NCBI GenBank assembly: GCA_017408735.1
Contig: JAFQUB010000031.1
Coordinates: 117,537 to 181,536, forward strand
Origin: Lachnospiraceae bacterium
GTDB lineage: Bacteria > Bacillota > Clostridia > Lachnospirales > Lachnospiraceae
Length of the DNA stretch: 64,000 nucleotides
Direction: 5' to 3'
Position numbers and translations under genes: made by a program. Shown here one piece after another: positions 45,841 to 54,661 of the stretch. The notes under the pieces were generated by a model. It was not told the DNA's origin and ran no database searches. It worked only from the letters and a program-made list of their open reading frames with translations. The stretch's first letter is position 1, and the number at the start of each line of letters is the position of its first letter.

Positions 45841-46338
45841 GTGAATATTTGTCTGGAACAGGAATATGAACTGGATTTAGGAATAAACTATAAAGATTTG
45901 GCAGAAACTGTAATTGAAGCTGCCTTAGACTATGAGGAGTGTCCTTATGAGTGTGAAATTAATGTAATCCTTACTAATAACGAAGGGATTCATCAGATTA
46001 ACAACGAATGTAGGGAAATCGACCGTCCTACGGATGTATTATCATTTCCTATGGCAGAATATGAGATACCTGGAAATTTTGAACAGTTAGAAGAAGAACA
46101 GCCGGAATGTTTTCACCCGGAAAGCGGTGAATTAATGCTGGGAGATATTATTATCTCGCTGGATAAGGTAAAAGAGCAGGCAGAAAGCTATGGACATTCC
46201 GCAAAAAGGGAATACGCTTTCCTTTTAGCACATAGTATGCTACACTTAATGGGTTATGACCATATGGTGGAAGCTGAAGAAACAGTGATGTTTCAAAAGC
46301 AGGAAGAGATTCTTGTCGGCTTAAATATTACCAGATAA
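45841..46338 (+). CDS. ybeY: Endoribonuclease/rRNA maturation factor YbeY
   Basis: 165 residues. The metal site is complete: HSMLHLMGYDHM, the H-x3-H-x5-H motif. NECREIDRPTDVLSFP and LGDIIISLDKV are typical. YbeY takes part in 16S rRNA 3'-end processing. Starts with GTG 45841 behind AGAAAGGAAG. Ends the conserved yqfD-phoH-pgpH-ybeY set; dgkA, cdd and era, which often follow, are absent. Confidence 0.95.
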   Translation: MNICLEQEYELDLGINYKDLAETVIEAALDYEECPYECEINVILTNNEGIHQINNECREIDRPTDVLSFPMAEYEIPGNFEQLEEEQPECFHPESGELMLGDIIISLDKVKEQAESYGHSAKREYAFLLAHSMLHLMGYDHMVEAEETVMFQKQEEILVGLNITR

Positions 46339-46376
46339 TTAATATGAACTAAGAACAAGATGACAGGAGATAAAAT

Positions 46377-48023
46377 ATGAAACGGAAGAAAGAAAGTGCC
46401 GCTGGATTTGTAGTGCAGGGAAGTATTCTTGCAATCGCATCTATTGTGGCGCGTATTATTGGAATGATTTACAGAGTTCCGGTAACACGTATTATTGGAG
46501 ATTACGGAAATGGAGTTTATGCATTTGCTTATGAAGTGTATAACATGATGTTGCTGATTTCCTGTTATTCACTGCCCACTGCCATATCGAAATTAGTTGC
46601 AGCACGGACACATGATGGAGAACATAAGAACGGATATAAAATTTTTAAAGCAGGTCTGATTTTTGTTATTATCGTAGGCTCTTTGGCTACTATATTTACC
46701 TTTGTAATGGCAGATTTTATATCCACCAATCTAATGAAAGACAGTATGATTTCTCTTTCTTTGCGCGTATTGGCACCAACAATTTTAGTGGTTGCAGTTA
46801 TGGGTGTGATACGTGGTTATTTTCAGGGATTAGGAACAATGCTTCCCACTGCCATATCACAGATTATTGAACAGATTATCAATGCCATTGTAAGCGTATT
46901 AGGCGCATACTATTTATTTTCCTACGGAAGCAAAATAGCATTAGTTTTACAGAATGAAAAATATGCCCCTGCTTATGGGGCAGCAGGAAGCGCCTTAGGA
47001 ACCTTTTTAGGAGCAATTGTAGGATTTATATTCCTGTTATTTATGCTGACAATTTATAAGCGAGTGTTAAAAAAACGTATGCTCAAGGACAGAGCCGTTC
47101 ACACGGACAGCTACAGAGAAATCTATATGATGCTGTTTGCCACAGTAGTACCGATTATTCTCAGTACGGCAGTATATAATTCTACGGTATTTATTGACCA
47201 GACTATTTTCAATAATGTAATGAATAACAAGGGTGTTACCAATTACACCGAATTATTTGGTGTATTTACCGGAAAATACCGTCTGCTTGTAAATGTTCCG
47301 GTAGCCTTTGCCAGTGCCATGGCTTCCTCAACCATTCCAAGCCTGACAGCGGCAGTAGCCTCAAGAGACAGAAAACTGATAAACCGAAAAATTAATATAT
47401 CCATTCGTTTTATTATGATGATCGCGTTCCCGTGTACGGTGGGGCTTGCAGTTTTGGGCTCTCCAATGGTACAGTTGTTATTTAATGACAATAGTATCTT
47501 ACCTGTAAATCTTCTGAGAATGGGTTCCATAGCAGTAGTATTGTACTCACTGTCCACCTTATCCAATGGAATTTTGCAGGGATTGAACCGAATGAAAGTG
47601 CCGGTACGAAATGCAACCATTTCTCTGGTAATACATGTTATACTCATCTATCTTATGTTAGAATTCGCAAACTTAAATATCTATGCGGTTGTGCTTGCAA
47701 ATATCATTTTTGCACTTATCATATGTGTGTTAAATGCATGGGAAATCAAAAAAGCAACCAGATATCGTCAGGAAATTTACAAAAGCTTTCTTGTGCCAAT
47801 TATTTCCTCTGCTATCATGGGAATTGCAGCATATTTGATATACTATGTAATGTGCAAATTAACTAAAAACATTACCATAAGTTTTGTGTTTTCCTTTGCA
47901 ATTGCAGTTGTTGTTTATGCTGTTGTATTCCTTCGTATGAAAGGATTCACGGAAGACGAATTAGCTTCCTTACCAAAAGGAAAAATGTTAGTAAAAGTGG
48001 CTCGAAAATTCCACTTGCTATAA
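46377..48023 (+). CDS. MOP-superfamily flippase, MurJ/SpoVB type
   Basis: 548 residues with about 14 membrane helices. The first helix (GFVVQGSILAIASIVARIIGM) is split over a Gly-rich start typical of the SpoVB/YtgP group; GVIRGYFQGLGTM and SNGILQGLNRMKVP are family segments. Members flip lipid II or act in spore cortex synthesis. Bacillus carries both YtgP (MurJ role) and SpoVB, and I cannot tell which this is. GACAGGAGA precedes ATG. Confidence 0.88.
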   Translation: MKRKKESAAGFVVQGSILAIASIVARIIGMIYRVPVTRIIGDYGNGVYAFAYEVYNMMLLISCYSLPTAISKLVAARTHDGEHKNGYKIFKAGLIFVIIVGSLATIFTFVMADFISTNLMKDSMISLSLRVLAPTILVVAVMGVIRGYFQGLGTMLPTAISQIIEQIINAIVSVLGAYYLFSYGSKIALVLQNEKYAPAYGAAGSALGTFLGAIVGFIFLLFMLTIYKRVLKKRMLKDRAVHTDSYREIYMMLFATVVPIILSTAVYNSTVFIDQTIFNNVMNNKGVTNYTELFGVFTGKYRLLVNVPVAFASAMASSTIPSLTAAVASRDRKLINRKINISIRFIMMIAFPCTVGLAVLGSPMVQLLFNDNSILPVNLLRMGSIAVVLYSLSTLSNGILQGLNRMKVPVRNATISLVIHVILIYLMLEFANLNIYAVVLANIIFALIICVLNAWEIKKATRYRQEIYKSFLVPIISSAIMGIAAYLIYYVMCKLTKNITISFVFSFAIAVVVYAVVFLRMKGFTEDELASLPKGKMLVKVARKFHLL

Positions 48024-48058
48024 TTTTTATGGAAGAAATTGTATAAAATAAGAAATAT

Positions 48059-48127
48059 AAGCTGATACTATAGGTAAAAAAGGAGATAAGCCATGAAAAA
48101 GACCTATATTATCAGCTTTTTTATTTT
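48059..48127 (+). promoter_or_regulatory. Long hairpin with ribosome site and start codon in its loop, followed by T-run
   Basis: 48059-48075 pairs with 48102-48118 over 16 of 17 positions (single mismatch at 48068/48109). The 26-base loop holds AAGGAG (48080-48085) and the ATG of the next gene (48093). TTTTTTATTTTT follows from 48117. It has the form of an intrinsic terminator that covers the start of a gene. Confidence 0.75.
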
Positions 48128-48689
48128 TCTGTTTCTAGCCTGTTGTGCTTATTTTGGAAGTTATTATGCATTCCATGATCAGCAGGAAAAAGAAATGGCA
48201 GAACAACAGGAAGATACTTTGGAAGCAGATGCAAATACTACAAACTATACTTCCGACCAGACCATATTTGTTTTGGAAAAATATAATGCCAGTACTTATG
48301 AGCTTACCGAAGAAAAGCTTACAATGCCTGCCGAATATGTTGGACTTACCAGAGCCCAGTTGATGGACAAGATAAAAGCCTATGAAAAAGCTCCTGACAA
48401 TGAAGATAAAGATTTAGGATTTACCGGATTTTCTCTGGTTTATTTTTCAGAAAATAAAATTGTTCTTCGAAAAACCTATAACAAAGGCTTCTATGACGAA
48501 GAATATATTGCAAAAATAGATGACCAGGGGAAAATTATCATCTGCACCAAAGAGTCCGGTGAAATATACACAGACACAGATATCTATTATAATGAGCTGC
48601 CATCAGATATTCAGCAACAGATTCAAAAGGGAAAACAAATGAACGGATTGCGGGAAGTATATGACTTTCTTGAAAACTATTCAAGTTGA
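48093..48689 (+). CDS. Membrane-anchored extracytoplasmic protein, perhaps BofC-like
   Basis: 198 residues: N-terminal membrane helix (about 5-27), a Glu/Gln-rich linker, then a domain with YNASTYELTEEKLTMPAEYV, LTRAQLMDKIKAYEKAP and SENKIVLRKTY. This resembles the BofC C-terminal/BofC-like group in predicted fold, although I cannot verify a match. There is a two-residue beta-strand hint before the C-terminal LREVYDFLENY helix. Its start codon lies in the loop of a terminator-like hairpin. Function unknown; BofC in Bacillus restrains the forespore protease SpoIVB. Confidence 0.6.
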   Translation: MKKTYIISFFIFLFLACCAYFGSYYAFHDQQEKEMAEQQEDTLEADANTTNYTSDQTIFVLEKYNASTYELTEEKLTMPAEYVGLTRAQLMDKIKAYEKAPDNEDKDLGFTGFSLVYFSENKIVLRKTYNKGFYDEEYIAKIDDQGKIIICTKESGEIYTDTDIYYNELPSDIQQQIQKGKQMNGLREVYDFLENYSS

Positions 48690-48714
48690 AAAAATGCGTC
48701 GAATATAGTATTAT
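48686..48714 (+). promoter_or_regulatory. Candidate promoter for glgB
   Basis: TTGAAA (48686-48691), overlapping the previous stop codon, 17-bp spacer, TATTAT (48709-48714). GGGAGGGAG follows before ATG 48785. Confidence 0.72.
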
Positions 48715-48784
48715 ATTAGTATATATGTTTGGAAACGGACAGATAAAAATAGGTTCTGTAGCAGAACTGTGGGAGGGAGAACAT

Positions 48785-50983
48785 ATGACAGATAAATTAT
48801 ATGATTTAATGAACTGGCCGGCCATAGAATCCGTGGTATATTCCGAGGAAGACCGGCCACAAAATATATTAGGGGCATTTAAATTAAGCAAAGGCGTTCT
48901 TGTGCAGACATTTCAGCCGCAAGCATCCGCTGTAAAAGTAAAATTTAAAGATACCGGAAAAATTTACGATATGGAGCTGGTAGACGAAGACGGTTTTTAT
49001 GCGGTATTCATTCCGGGTAAGAAAAAGGTGGAAGACTACACCTTTTTAATTACAGAAGACGGACAGGAATATCCATTGATTGATTCTTACCGTTTTGAAC
49101 CCGTCATCACTGGAGAAGACTGCATGAAATTCCAGTCCGGTATTCACTATGAAATATACGATAAATTGGGTGCTCATCCAATGGAACGTGATGGCGTAAG
49201 TGGTGTAAATTTCGCTGTCTGGGTACCAAAGGCAATTCGTGTCAGTGTAGTTGGAGAATTCAATCAATGGGATGGCAGACGTCATCAGATGAATCGTGTG
49301 GGCGACAGTGATATTTTTGAATTGTTTGTTCCTGAAATGAAAGAGGGCGATATTTATAAATTCGAAATTAAAATGCGTGGTGGTCTTGTATTCTTAAAAT
49401 CAGATCCTTACGCCAGTGCATTTGAAGTACGTCCAAACTCCTGCTCCTTGGTGGGCGTAAAAGAAGAATACAACTGGAATGACGCTGCATGGTTAAAGCA
49501 GCGAAAGGAAACTAATTATCATAGCAAACCCGTATCCATATACGAATTACATCTCGGTTCTTTCAAACGTAAAGGAAAAAAAGGTTTTTACAACTATCGT
49601 GAGCTGGCGCCAATGGTCATTGAACATGTCAAAGCCCTAAATATGACACACGTGGAATTACTTCCTGTGATGGAACATATTTTGGATGAATCCTGGGGCT
49701 ATGAAACCACAGGTTATTATGCACCAACCAGTCGTTTTGGAACTAAGAACGACTTTAAATACTTTGTAGATGAACTTCACAAGGCAGGCATTGGCGTGAT
49801 TTTAGACTGGGTTCCGGCACATTTTCCAAAAAATGCAGATGGATTAGTGAATTTTAACGGATATTTTCTCTATGAACCGGCTCAGGATAACAAACGGGAA
49901 CACAAACGTTGGGGAACTTTCGCCTTTGACTATGGCAAAAAAGAAGTCAGCAACTTCCTGATTGCCAACGCTTTATACTGGGTGGAACAGTTCCATGCAG
50001 ATGGACTGAGGGTGGATGCAGTTTCTGCCATGCTATATCTGGACTATGACCGTTTGGACGGCGATTGGACACCAAATATTTACGGTGGCAATGAAAACTT
50101 AGAAGCCATCGAATTTTTGAAGCATTTAAATTCCATTATGAAGAAGCGTAATCCAAATGTATTGATGATTGCAGAAGAATCTACCTTGTTTGGAAATATC
50201 ACAGGAGATTTGGAAGAAGAGGGGCTTGGATTTGACTATCGTTGGAATTTTGAATTTATGAATAAAAGCTTTGAATTCTTTGGCTGTGACCCATTGTTTA
50301 GAAAAGGAATTTATAATGAGTTTTTAAATACTGCGGTGTACGCATATATGGAACATTACCTGCTGCCGTTTTCTCATGATGAAGTAGTTCACGGAAAACA
50401 TTCCATGCGAAATAAAATGGCAGGAAAAGAGGCAGACCAGTTCCACAATTTAAGACTCATGTATGCTTATCAGATGGTACATCCGGGAAAGAAACTGCAG
50501 TTTATGGGCAATGAAATTGCAACAGAGTTAGAATGGTGTGAAAGCGTAGAGCTGGATTGGAAATTGTTAAAGAAAAAGAAGCATGCAGGAATTATGGAAA
50601 TGATTTCCGTTCTAAATGAAATATACCAGACATATCCTGCTATGTATGAGCTGGAAGAAGAACCGGACGGTCTGGAATGGATTAACAATACTTCCATCAA
50701 CGAAACCATGGTTTCATTTTTACGAAAGGGAAAGAAAGTGGGTGAAGAATTGCTGGTAGTATGTAATTTCACTCCGGTATTACGAGAAAATTATAAGGTT
50801 GGCGTTCCATACAAGGGTGAATATCAGGAAATATTCAACAGTGATGATACACGCTTTGGTGGTAGTGGAGCAGTCAATACCAATATCAAAATTGCAAAAA
50901 AAATAGCTTGTGATGAACGAGAATATTCCCTTCGTATGAAGGTGGCTCCATTAAGCGTTTCTATTTTCAAAAAAGTAAATTAA
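48785..50983 (+). CDS. glgB: 1,4-alpha-glucan branching enzyme
   Basis: Adds alpha-1,6 branches to glycogen; 732 residues from ATG 48785 (GGGAGGGAG upstream; longer in-frame starts pass through the promoter). N1 beta domain (about 1-105), CBM48 (about 120-215; GVNFAVWVPKAIRVSVVGEF), and GH13 barrel with ILDWVPAHF, GLRVDAVSAML (nucleophile Asp411), IAEEST (acid Glu464) and FSHDEVVHGK. C-terminal all-beta domain closes it. No glgA, glgC or glgP is visible next to it. Confidence 0.95.
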   Translation: MTDKLYDLMNWPAIESVVYSEEDRPQNILGAFKLSKGVLVQTFQPQASAVKVKFKDTGKIYDMELVDEDGFYAVFIPGKKKVEDYTFLITEDGQEYPLIDSYRFEPVITGEDCMKFQSGIHYEIYDKLGAHPMERDGVSGVNFAVWVPKAIRVSVVGEFNQWDGRRHQMNRVGDSDIFELFVPEMKEGDIYKFEIKMRGGLVFLKSDPYASAFEVRPNSCSLVGVKEEYNWNDAAWLKQRKETNYHSKPVSIYELHLGSFKRKGKKGFYNYRELAPMVIEHVKALNMTHVELLPVMEHILDESWGYETTGYYAPTSRFGTKNDFKYFVDELHKAGIGVILDWVPAHFPKNADGLVNFNGYFLYEPAQDNKREHKRWGTFAFDYGKKEVSNFLIANALYWVEQFHADGLRVDAVSAMLYLDYDRLDGDWTPNIYGGNENLEAIEFLKHLNSIMKKRNPNVLMIAEESTLFGNITGDLEEEGLGFDYRWNFEFMNKSFEFFGCDPLFRKGIYNEFLNTAVYAYMEHYLLPFSHDEVVHGKHSMRNKMAGKEADQFHNLRLMYAYQMVHPGKKLQFMGNEIATELEWCESVELDWKLLKKKKHAGIMEMISVLNEIYQTYPAMYELEEEPDGLEWINNTSINETMVSFLRKGKKVGEELLVVCNFTPVLRENYKVGVPYKGEYQEIFNSDDTRFGGSGAVNTNIKIAKKIACDEREYSLRMKVAPLSVSIFKKVN

Positions 50984-51010
50984 TTGTAATGTAATCTAAA
51001 GGAGGATATC

Positions 51011-51904
51011 ATGTTATTGTCACAAACAACCGTACAGGAACAGGTGGATGAACTGGCAAATATTAATATCGAAGAAGTGGAACCCAGTGTAATCATGGAA
51101 ACCTTAAAAGGCTATGTACCGGATATCGTTCATTTTGGAATTGCTGTTCTGATTTCTATTGTTGTGTTTGTAATCGGCTCCAAGTTGATTAAACTGCTTC
51201 GCAGGATTGTAAGACGCTCTTTGGATCGTTCCAGTGTAGATAAAGGTGTAGAGCAGTTTGTGGATTCACTGCTTAAAATAGGCCTGTACCTGCTGTTAAT
51301 TATGACCATCGCAGGTATGTTGGGAATCCAAACCACTTCTATTGTCACTGTGATAGGTTCTGCCGGGGTAGCAGTTGGTCTTGCATTACAGGGAAGCTTA
51401 TCCAACTTTGCCGGTGGTGTGCTGATTCTTATATTGAAGCCTTTCAAAGTGGGTGATTATATTATCGACTGCAGCACAGGAAATGAAGGTACGGTAAAAC
51501 AGATTCAGATTTTCTATACAAAATTGCTGACTATTGATAACAAGGAAGCTTTGATTCCAAACGGAACATTAATGAACTCCAGCATTATCAATGCTACCGG
51601 CCAAACAGAACGACGTATTGATATTCTGGTGGGAATTTCTTATGATGCTGATTTAAAAGTTGCCAAGGAATGTATGGCAGAACTTGTTGCAAAAGAACAG
51701 AACGTTTTAAAGGAAAAACCTGTAGATATTTTTGTGAACAGTTTAGGGGACAGCGCAGTGGAGTTAGGTCTTCACGTATGGGTTGCCACAGAAGATTACT
51801 GGGCTGTAAAGTGGCGGTTGACAGAAAACATCAAGCTTAGTTTTGATAAAAAAGGAATTGAAATTCCATTTAATCAATTATCTGTACATATTACAGAAAA
51901 ATAA
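51011..51904 (+). CDS. MscS-family mechanosensitive channel
   Basis: 297 residues. Three membrane helices (about 36-60, 90-110, 114-145). The pore helix region has GLALQGSLSNFAGGVLILIL, and KPFKVGDYI begins the beta domain; the cytosolic vestibule runs to the end (HVWVATEDYWAVKW near 255-270). The usual role is osmotic release of solutes. AAAGGAGGATATC precedes ATG. The family is broad, so gating properties cannot be predicted. Confidence 0.93.
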   Translation: MLLSQTTVQEQVDELANINIEEVEPSVIMETLKGYVPDIVHFGIAVLISIVVFVIGSKLIKLLRRIVRRSLDRSSVDKGVEQFVDSLLKIGLYLLLIMTIAGMLGIQTTSIVTVIGSAGVAVGLALQGSLSNFAGGVLILILKPFKVGDYIIDCSTGNEGTVKQIQIFYTKLLTIDNKEALIPNGTLMNSSIINATGQTERRIDILVGISYDADLKVAKECMAELVAKEQNVLKEKPVDIFVNSLGDSAVELGLHVWVATEDYWAVKWRLTENIKLSFDKKGIEIPFNQLSVHITEK

Positions 51905-51922
51905 ATATTTGCACCAAATATC

Positions 51923-51982
51923 AAAACCCTCATATGATAAAGTAGAGATTTTATTAGCTATTTTATATATGGGGGTTTTTTT
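51923..51982 (+). terminator. Terminator whose right arm holds the ribosome site of the next gene
   Basis: AAACCCTCATAT (51924-51935) pairs with ATATGGGGGTTT (51967-51978), 12 bp with one G-T, then a T-run reaching the next ATG (51983). The only Shine-Dalgarno for that gene, GGGGG (51971-51975), is inside the right arm, so the hairpin both ends transcription and hides the site. Confidence 0.8.
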
Positions 51983-52756
51983 ATGGGTGTAATTTTATCG
52001 CTGGAACACATAAGTTTTACCTACCATAGTGAAAAAGGGGAAATACGTGCTCTTGATGATATATCTTTTTCCGTTTCTCAGGGAGAATTTGTGGCAATTA
52101 TTGGTCCCTCCGGCTGTGGTAAATCTACTTTGCTGTCTTTAATTTCCGGTTTGCATCCGGTGGAACGTGGCAACATTATCTTTCATGGTAACACCGAGAA
52201 ACAAACCAGCACTAACATCGGTTATATGCTGCAAAAAGACCATTTGTTCGAGTGGCGTACCATTTATCGAAATGTGATTTTAGGACCGGAAATCAACAAA
52301 AGCTTAACCAAAGAAAAAGAAGCTGAAATTGAAGATATGCTGAAAACCTACGGATTACTAGAATTTAAAAATAAGAAACCCTCTGAATTATCCGGCGGTA
52401 TGCGCCAAAGAGCTGCTTTAATCCGCACCCTTGCCATGGAACCGGATTTGTTGTTGTTAGATGAACCATTTTCTGCCTTGGATTATCAGACCAGAATTTC
52501 CGTAGCAGATGATATTGGAACAATTATTAAAAAAGAAGGTAAAACCGCTATCTTAGTAACCCATGATTTGTCCGAAGCCATTTCTTTGGCAGACCGTGTT
52601 ATCGTACTAACCAAACGCCCTGCCACGGTAAAGAAAATCATTCCAATTGAGTTGAGCATCGAAAACAGAACGCCTTTTTCCTCCAGAACGGCGCCCGAAT
52701 TTAAGGAATATTTCAATCTTCTGTGGAAGGAGCTAAGTGCCCATGAGTACGTCTAA
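51983..52756 (+). CDS. ABC transporter ATP-binding protein, NitT/TauT type
   Basis: 257 residues with GPSGCGKST (Walker A), YMLQKDHLFEWRT (Q-loop), LSGGMRQRAALIRTL (signature) and LLLDEPFSALD (Walker B). Sequence type is that of nitrate, sulfonate/taurine and thiamine-precursor (ThiZ) importers. The permease follows with a 14-bp overlap. The usual periplasmic-type binding protein is not in the window, so the substrate is unknown. Expression is limited by the hairpin just upstream. Confidence 0.92.
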   Translation: MGVILSLEHISFTYHSEKGEIRALDDISFSVSQGEFVAIIGPSGCGKSTLLSLISGLHPVERGNIIFHGNTEKQTSTNIGYMLQKDHLFEWRTIYRNVILGPEINKSLTKEKEAEIEDMLKTYGLLEFKNKKPSELSGGMRQRAALIRTLAMEPDLLLLDEPFSALDYQTRISVADDIGTIIKKEGKTAILVTHDLSEAISLADRVIVLTKRPATVKKIIPIELSIENRTPFSSRTAPEFKEYFNLLWKELSAHEYV

Positions 52757-53537
52757 AGTATCTGCAGAACAGATAAGCTACTTAAAGGAAGTAAAAAGAA
52801 AAAAACAATTCGTTTTGGGGATGCAGCTTGCCATTTTACTATTTTTTCTTGGACTTTGGGAACTGGCTGCAGATTTGAACTGGATTGACGATTTTGTTTT
52901 CAGCAGTCCCTCCAGAATTGTAAAAACCTGCATCGATTTAAGTGTTTCCGGAGAACTGTTAAAGCACACAGGCATTACTTTATATGAGACCATTTTAAGC
53001 TTTTTAATTACCACTGGAGGCAGTATCTTCATTGCCATGCTCCTTTGGATTAGTCCTACCGTATCCAAGATTCTGGAACCTTATCTTGTAATGTTAAATT
53101 CACTGCCCAAATCTGCCTTAGCGCCACTGTTGATTGTATGGCTTGGCACCGGTGCCAGAACCATCATAGTTGCAGGTATCTCTGTAGCGATATTTGGGGG
53201 AATTATTAATCTGTACACAACGTTTCGCGGTACAGACAGGGAAAAGGAAAAGTTAATTTACACTCTAGGTGGAAAAAAGTATCAGGTGCTGTTTAAAGTG
53301 GTGCTCCCTGCCGGCATACCGGCAATTATCAGCAATATGAAAGTAAACGTAGGACTTTCACTGGTAGGGGTAATTATTGGGGAATTTTTGGCAGCAAGGG
53401 CAGGACTTGGATATTTGATTATTTATGGAAGTCAGGTGTATAAGCTGGATTGGGTGATGATGAGTATTATTTTGCTTTGTATTATGGCGGTGGTGTTTTA
53501 TCAGTTTATTGGGGTGGTGGAACGGAGGTATCAATAA
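52743..53537 (+). CDS. ABC transporter permease, NitT/TauT type
   Basis: 264 residues from ATG 52743, which overlaps the ATPase gene by 14 bp (AAGGAG at 52727-52732). Six membrane helices; the EAA-like loop is TLGGKKYQVLFKVVLPAGIPAI, split around residue 180-195, where it contacts the ATPase. SLPKSALAPLLIVWLGTG is typical of the SsuC/TauC/ThiX group. With the preceding ATPase it forms two of three importer parts; no substrate-binding gene follows. Confidence 0.92.
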   Translation: MSTSKVSAEQISYLKEVKRKKQFVLGMQLAILLFFLGLWELAADLNWIDDFVFSSPSRIVKTCIDLSVSGELLKHTGITLYETILSFLITTGGSIFIAMLLWISPTVSKILEPYLVMLNSLPKSALAPLLIVWLGTGARTIIVAGISVAIFGGIINLYTTFRGTDREKEKLIYTLGGKKYQVLFKVVLPAGIPAIISNMKVNVGLSLVGVIIGEFLAARAGLGYLIIYGSQVYKLDWVMMSIILLCIMAVVFYQFIGVVERRYQ

Positions 53538-53597
53538 CTATGGGAAAAATATCTAAAGATAAGTTATAAGAAAATATTTTCCTAAGCTTCCTCTTTG

Positions 53598-53606
53598 TGA
53601 TATAAT
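53598..53606 (+). promoter_or_regulatory. Extended -10 promoter for the MNT-HEPN pair
   Basis: TGATATAAT (53598-53606) is an extended -10; the -35 region (TTTCCT) is poor. GGAGG at 53629-53633 and ATG 53643 follow. Confidence 0.6.
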
Positions 53607-53642
53607 ATCTGAGTAATAAGAGTGTGCTGGAGGTGTGAAGAA

Positions 53643-54080
53643 ATGTATAACTTCGAAAGTCTTACAAATCGAAGAAAGTTCATTGAAAATTTAGGATTAT
53701 TCGTAAATGCTAACTTTGATACAGATTATAACGTATTTGTATTTGGTAGTTTTTTAACAGACGACTTTAGACCTGAAAAAAGTGACTTAGACCTTGCTAT
53801 TTATACCAAGGGAGATATGATGGATTTGGATATGTTAATACAGGAATTTGTGGCAACGTCTAATATAAAGCTTGATTTAATCTGGATACATCCTGAATTT
53901 AATAACAATTATATTGATTTAGCACCTCTGCAAGGATACTACTTAACAAACTACTATCCAGAAGAATTACAAAAACACTTTACAAAACTGATTTTTTCAC
54001 TCCAAAGAGAAATAGAGTATAGAACAAATAATTATCTTTTATTAAAAAATGCATTGGAAAGGAGTATGACAGATGGATGA
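53643..54080 (+). CDS. MNT-type nucleotidyltransferase (antitoxin of a HEPN-MNT pair)
   Basis: 145 residues from ATG 53643 with GGAGG upstream. Minimal nucleotidyltransferase fold: Gly35-Ser36, then Asp48 and Asp50 in SDLDLAIY. The spacing between GS and DxD is 11 residues, one more than in common MNT domains. LDLIWIH gives a third acidic position. It overlaps the HEPN gene by 8 bp. In the characterised pair (HepT-MntA) this enzyme adds AMP units to a HEPN tyrosine and so blocks the toxin; that role is inferred here. Confidence 0.85.
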   Translation: MYNFESLTNRRKFIENLGLFVNANFDTDYNVFVFGSFLTDDFRPEKSDLDLAIYTKGDMMDLDMLIQEFVATSNIKLDLIWIHPEFNNNYIDLAPLQGYYLTNYYPEELQKHFTKLIFSLQREIEYRTNNYLLLKNALERSMTDG

Positions 54081-54585
54081 GGAACAGTTGGAGCAATTAA
54101 AAGCATTCGGCTTTGTAAAGCCGCAAAATAAAACTCGTTATACTTTTAGTGAAGCACTAATTACACTGGATACAGCATTAAAACGTTGTGTAGGTGCTTA
54201 TGATGCATCTATAAAAATGGCTGATGACCTAATGGCACAGTATGTTTTAGATGGAAGTTTAAAAGCTTTTGAAGATTTTACAGAAGCCTTTAAAGATATT
54301 GTAACCATGTATTATGCAATAACCGATAAGAAAGTATTGACATCATTATTAGAATGCATACAGACTTTTAAAAGAGAGAACTGTTGTGATGAAATAGGAA
54401 AGCAAATGTTGACTTTTTTATATGAACGAAATAGACTGGTTCACCAATATTACAATAGAGAGTTTATGTTATATCAATATAAAGAAACTATGGAAAACTA
54501 TTCCGATGGTTTGTCTGATATTTGTAAAAATTTGTATGAAAAAGTAAAATCTAAAGAATTGTTAGATACAGAAATTACAAAATAA
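54073..54585 (+). CDS. HEPN-domain protein, HepT-like toxin
   Basis: 170 residues, all helical. The HEPN ribonuclease motif is complete: Arg119-x4-His124-x-Tyr126 in RNRLVHQY, where the Tyr is the residue AMPylated in HepT. The N-terminal stretch (FGFVKPQNKTRYTFSEALITL is split) is not typical of the shortest HepT proteins and may aid partner binding. AAGGAG precedes ATG 54073. With the overlapping MNT gene it forms a type VII-like toxin-antitoxin pair, in antitoxin-first order. Toxicity is inferred from the motif. Confidence 0.85.
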   Translation: MDEEQLEQLKAFGFVKPQNKTRYTFSEALITLDTALKRCVGAYDASIKMADDLMAQYVLDGSLKAFEDFTEAFKDIVTMYYAITDKKVLTSLLECIQTFKRENCCDEIGKQMLTFLYERNRLVHQYYNREFMLYQYKETMENYSDGLSDICKNLYEKVKSKELLDTEITK

Positions 54586-54590
54586 TTATC

Positions 54591-54634
54591 TCATGAATTA
54601 CCATTCATGAAAGGCAGCAAATGCTGCCTTTTAA
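54591..54634 (+). terminator. Double hairpin terminator after the HEPN gene
   Basis: TCATGAA (54591-54597) pairs with TTCATGA (54604-54610), and AAGGCAGC (54611-54618) pairs with GCTGCCTT (54623-54630) around AAAT, followed by a short T-run. The second hairpin is the stronger terminator. Confidence 0.8.
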
Positions 54635-54661
54635 AAATATACAACGAAAGGCAAGAAACAT

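Noticed and set aside
51905..51982. TPP riboswitch ahead of a thiamine-precursor-like transporter
   Set aside because: The gap is 78 bp and lacks the conserved THI-box sequences; only a terminator-type hairpin is present.
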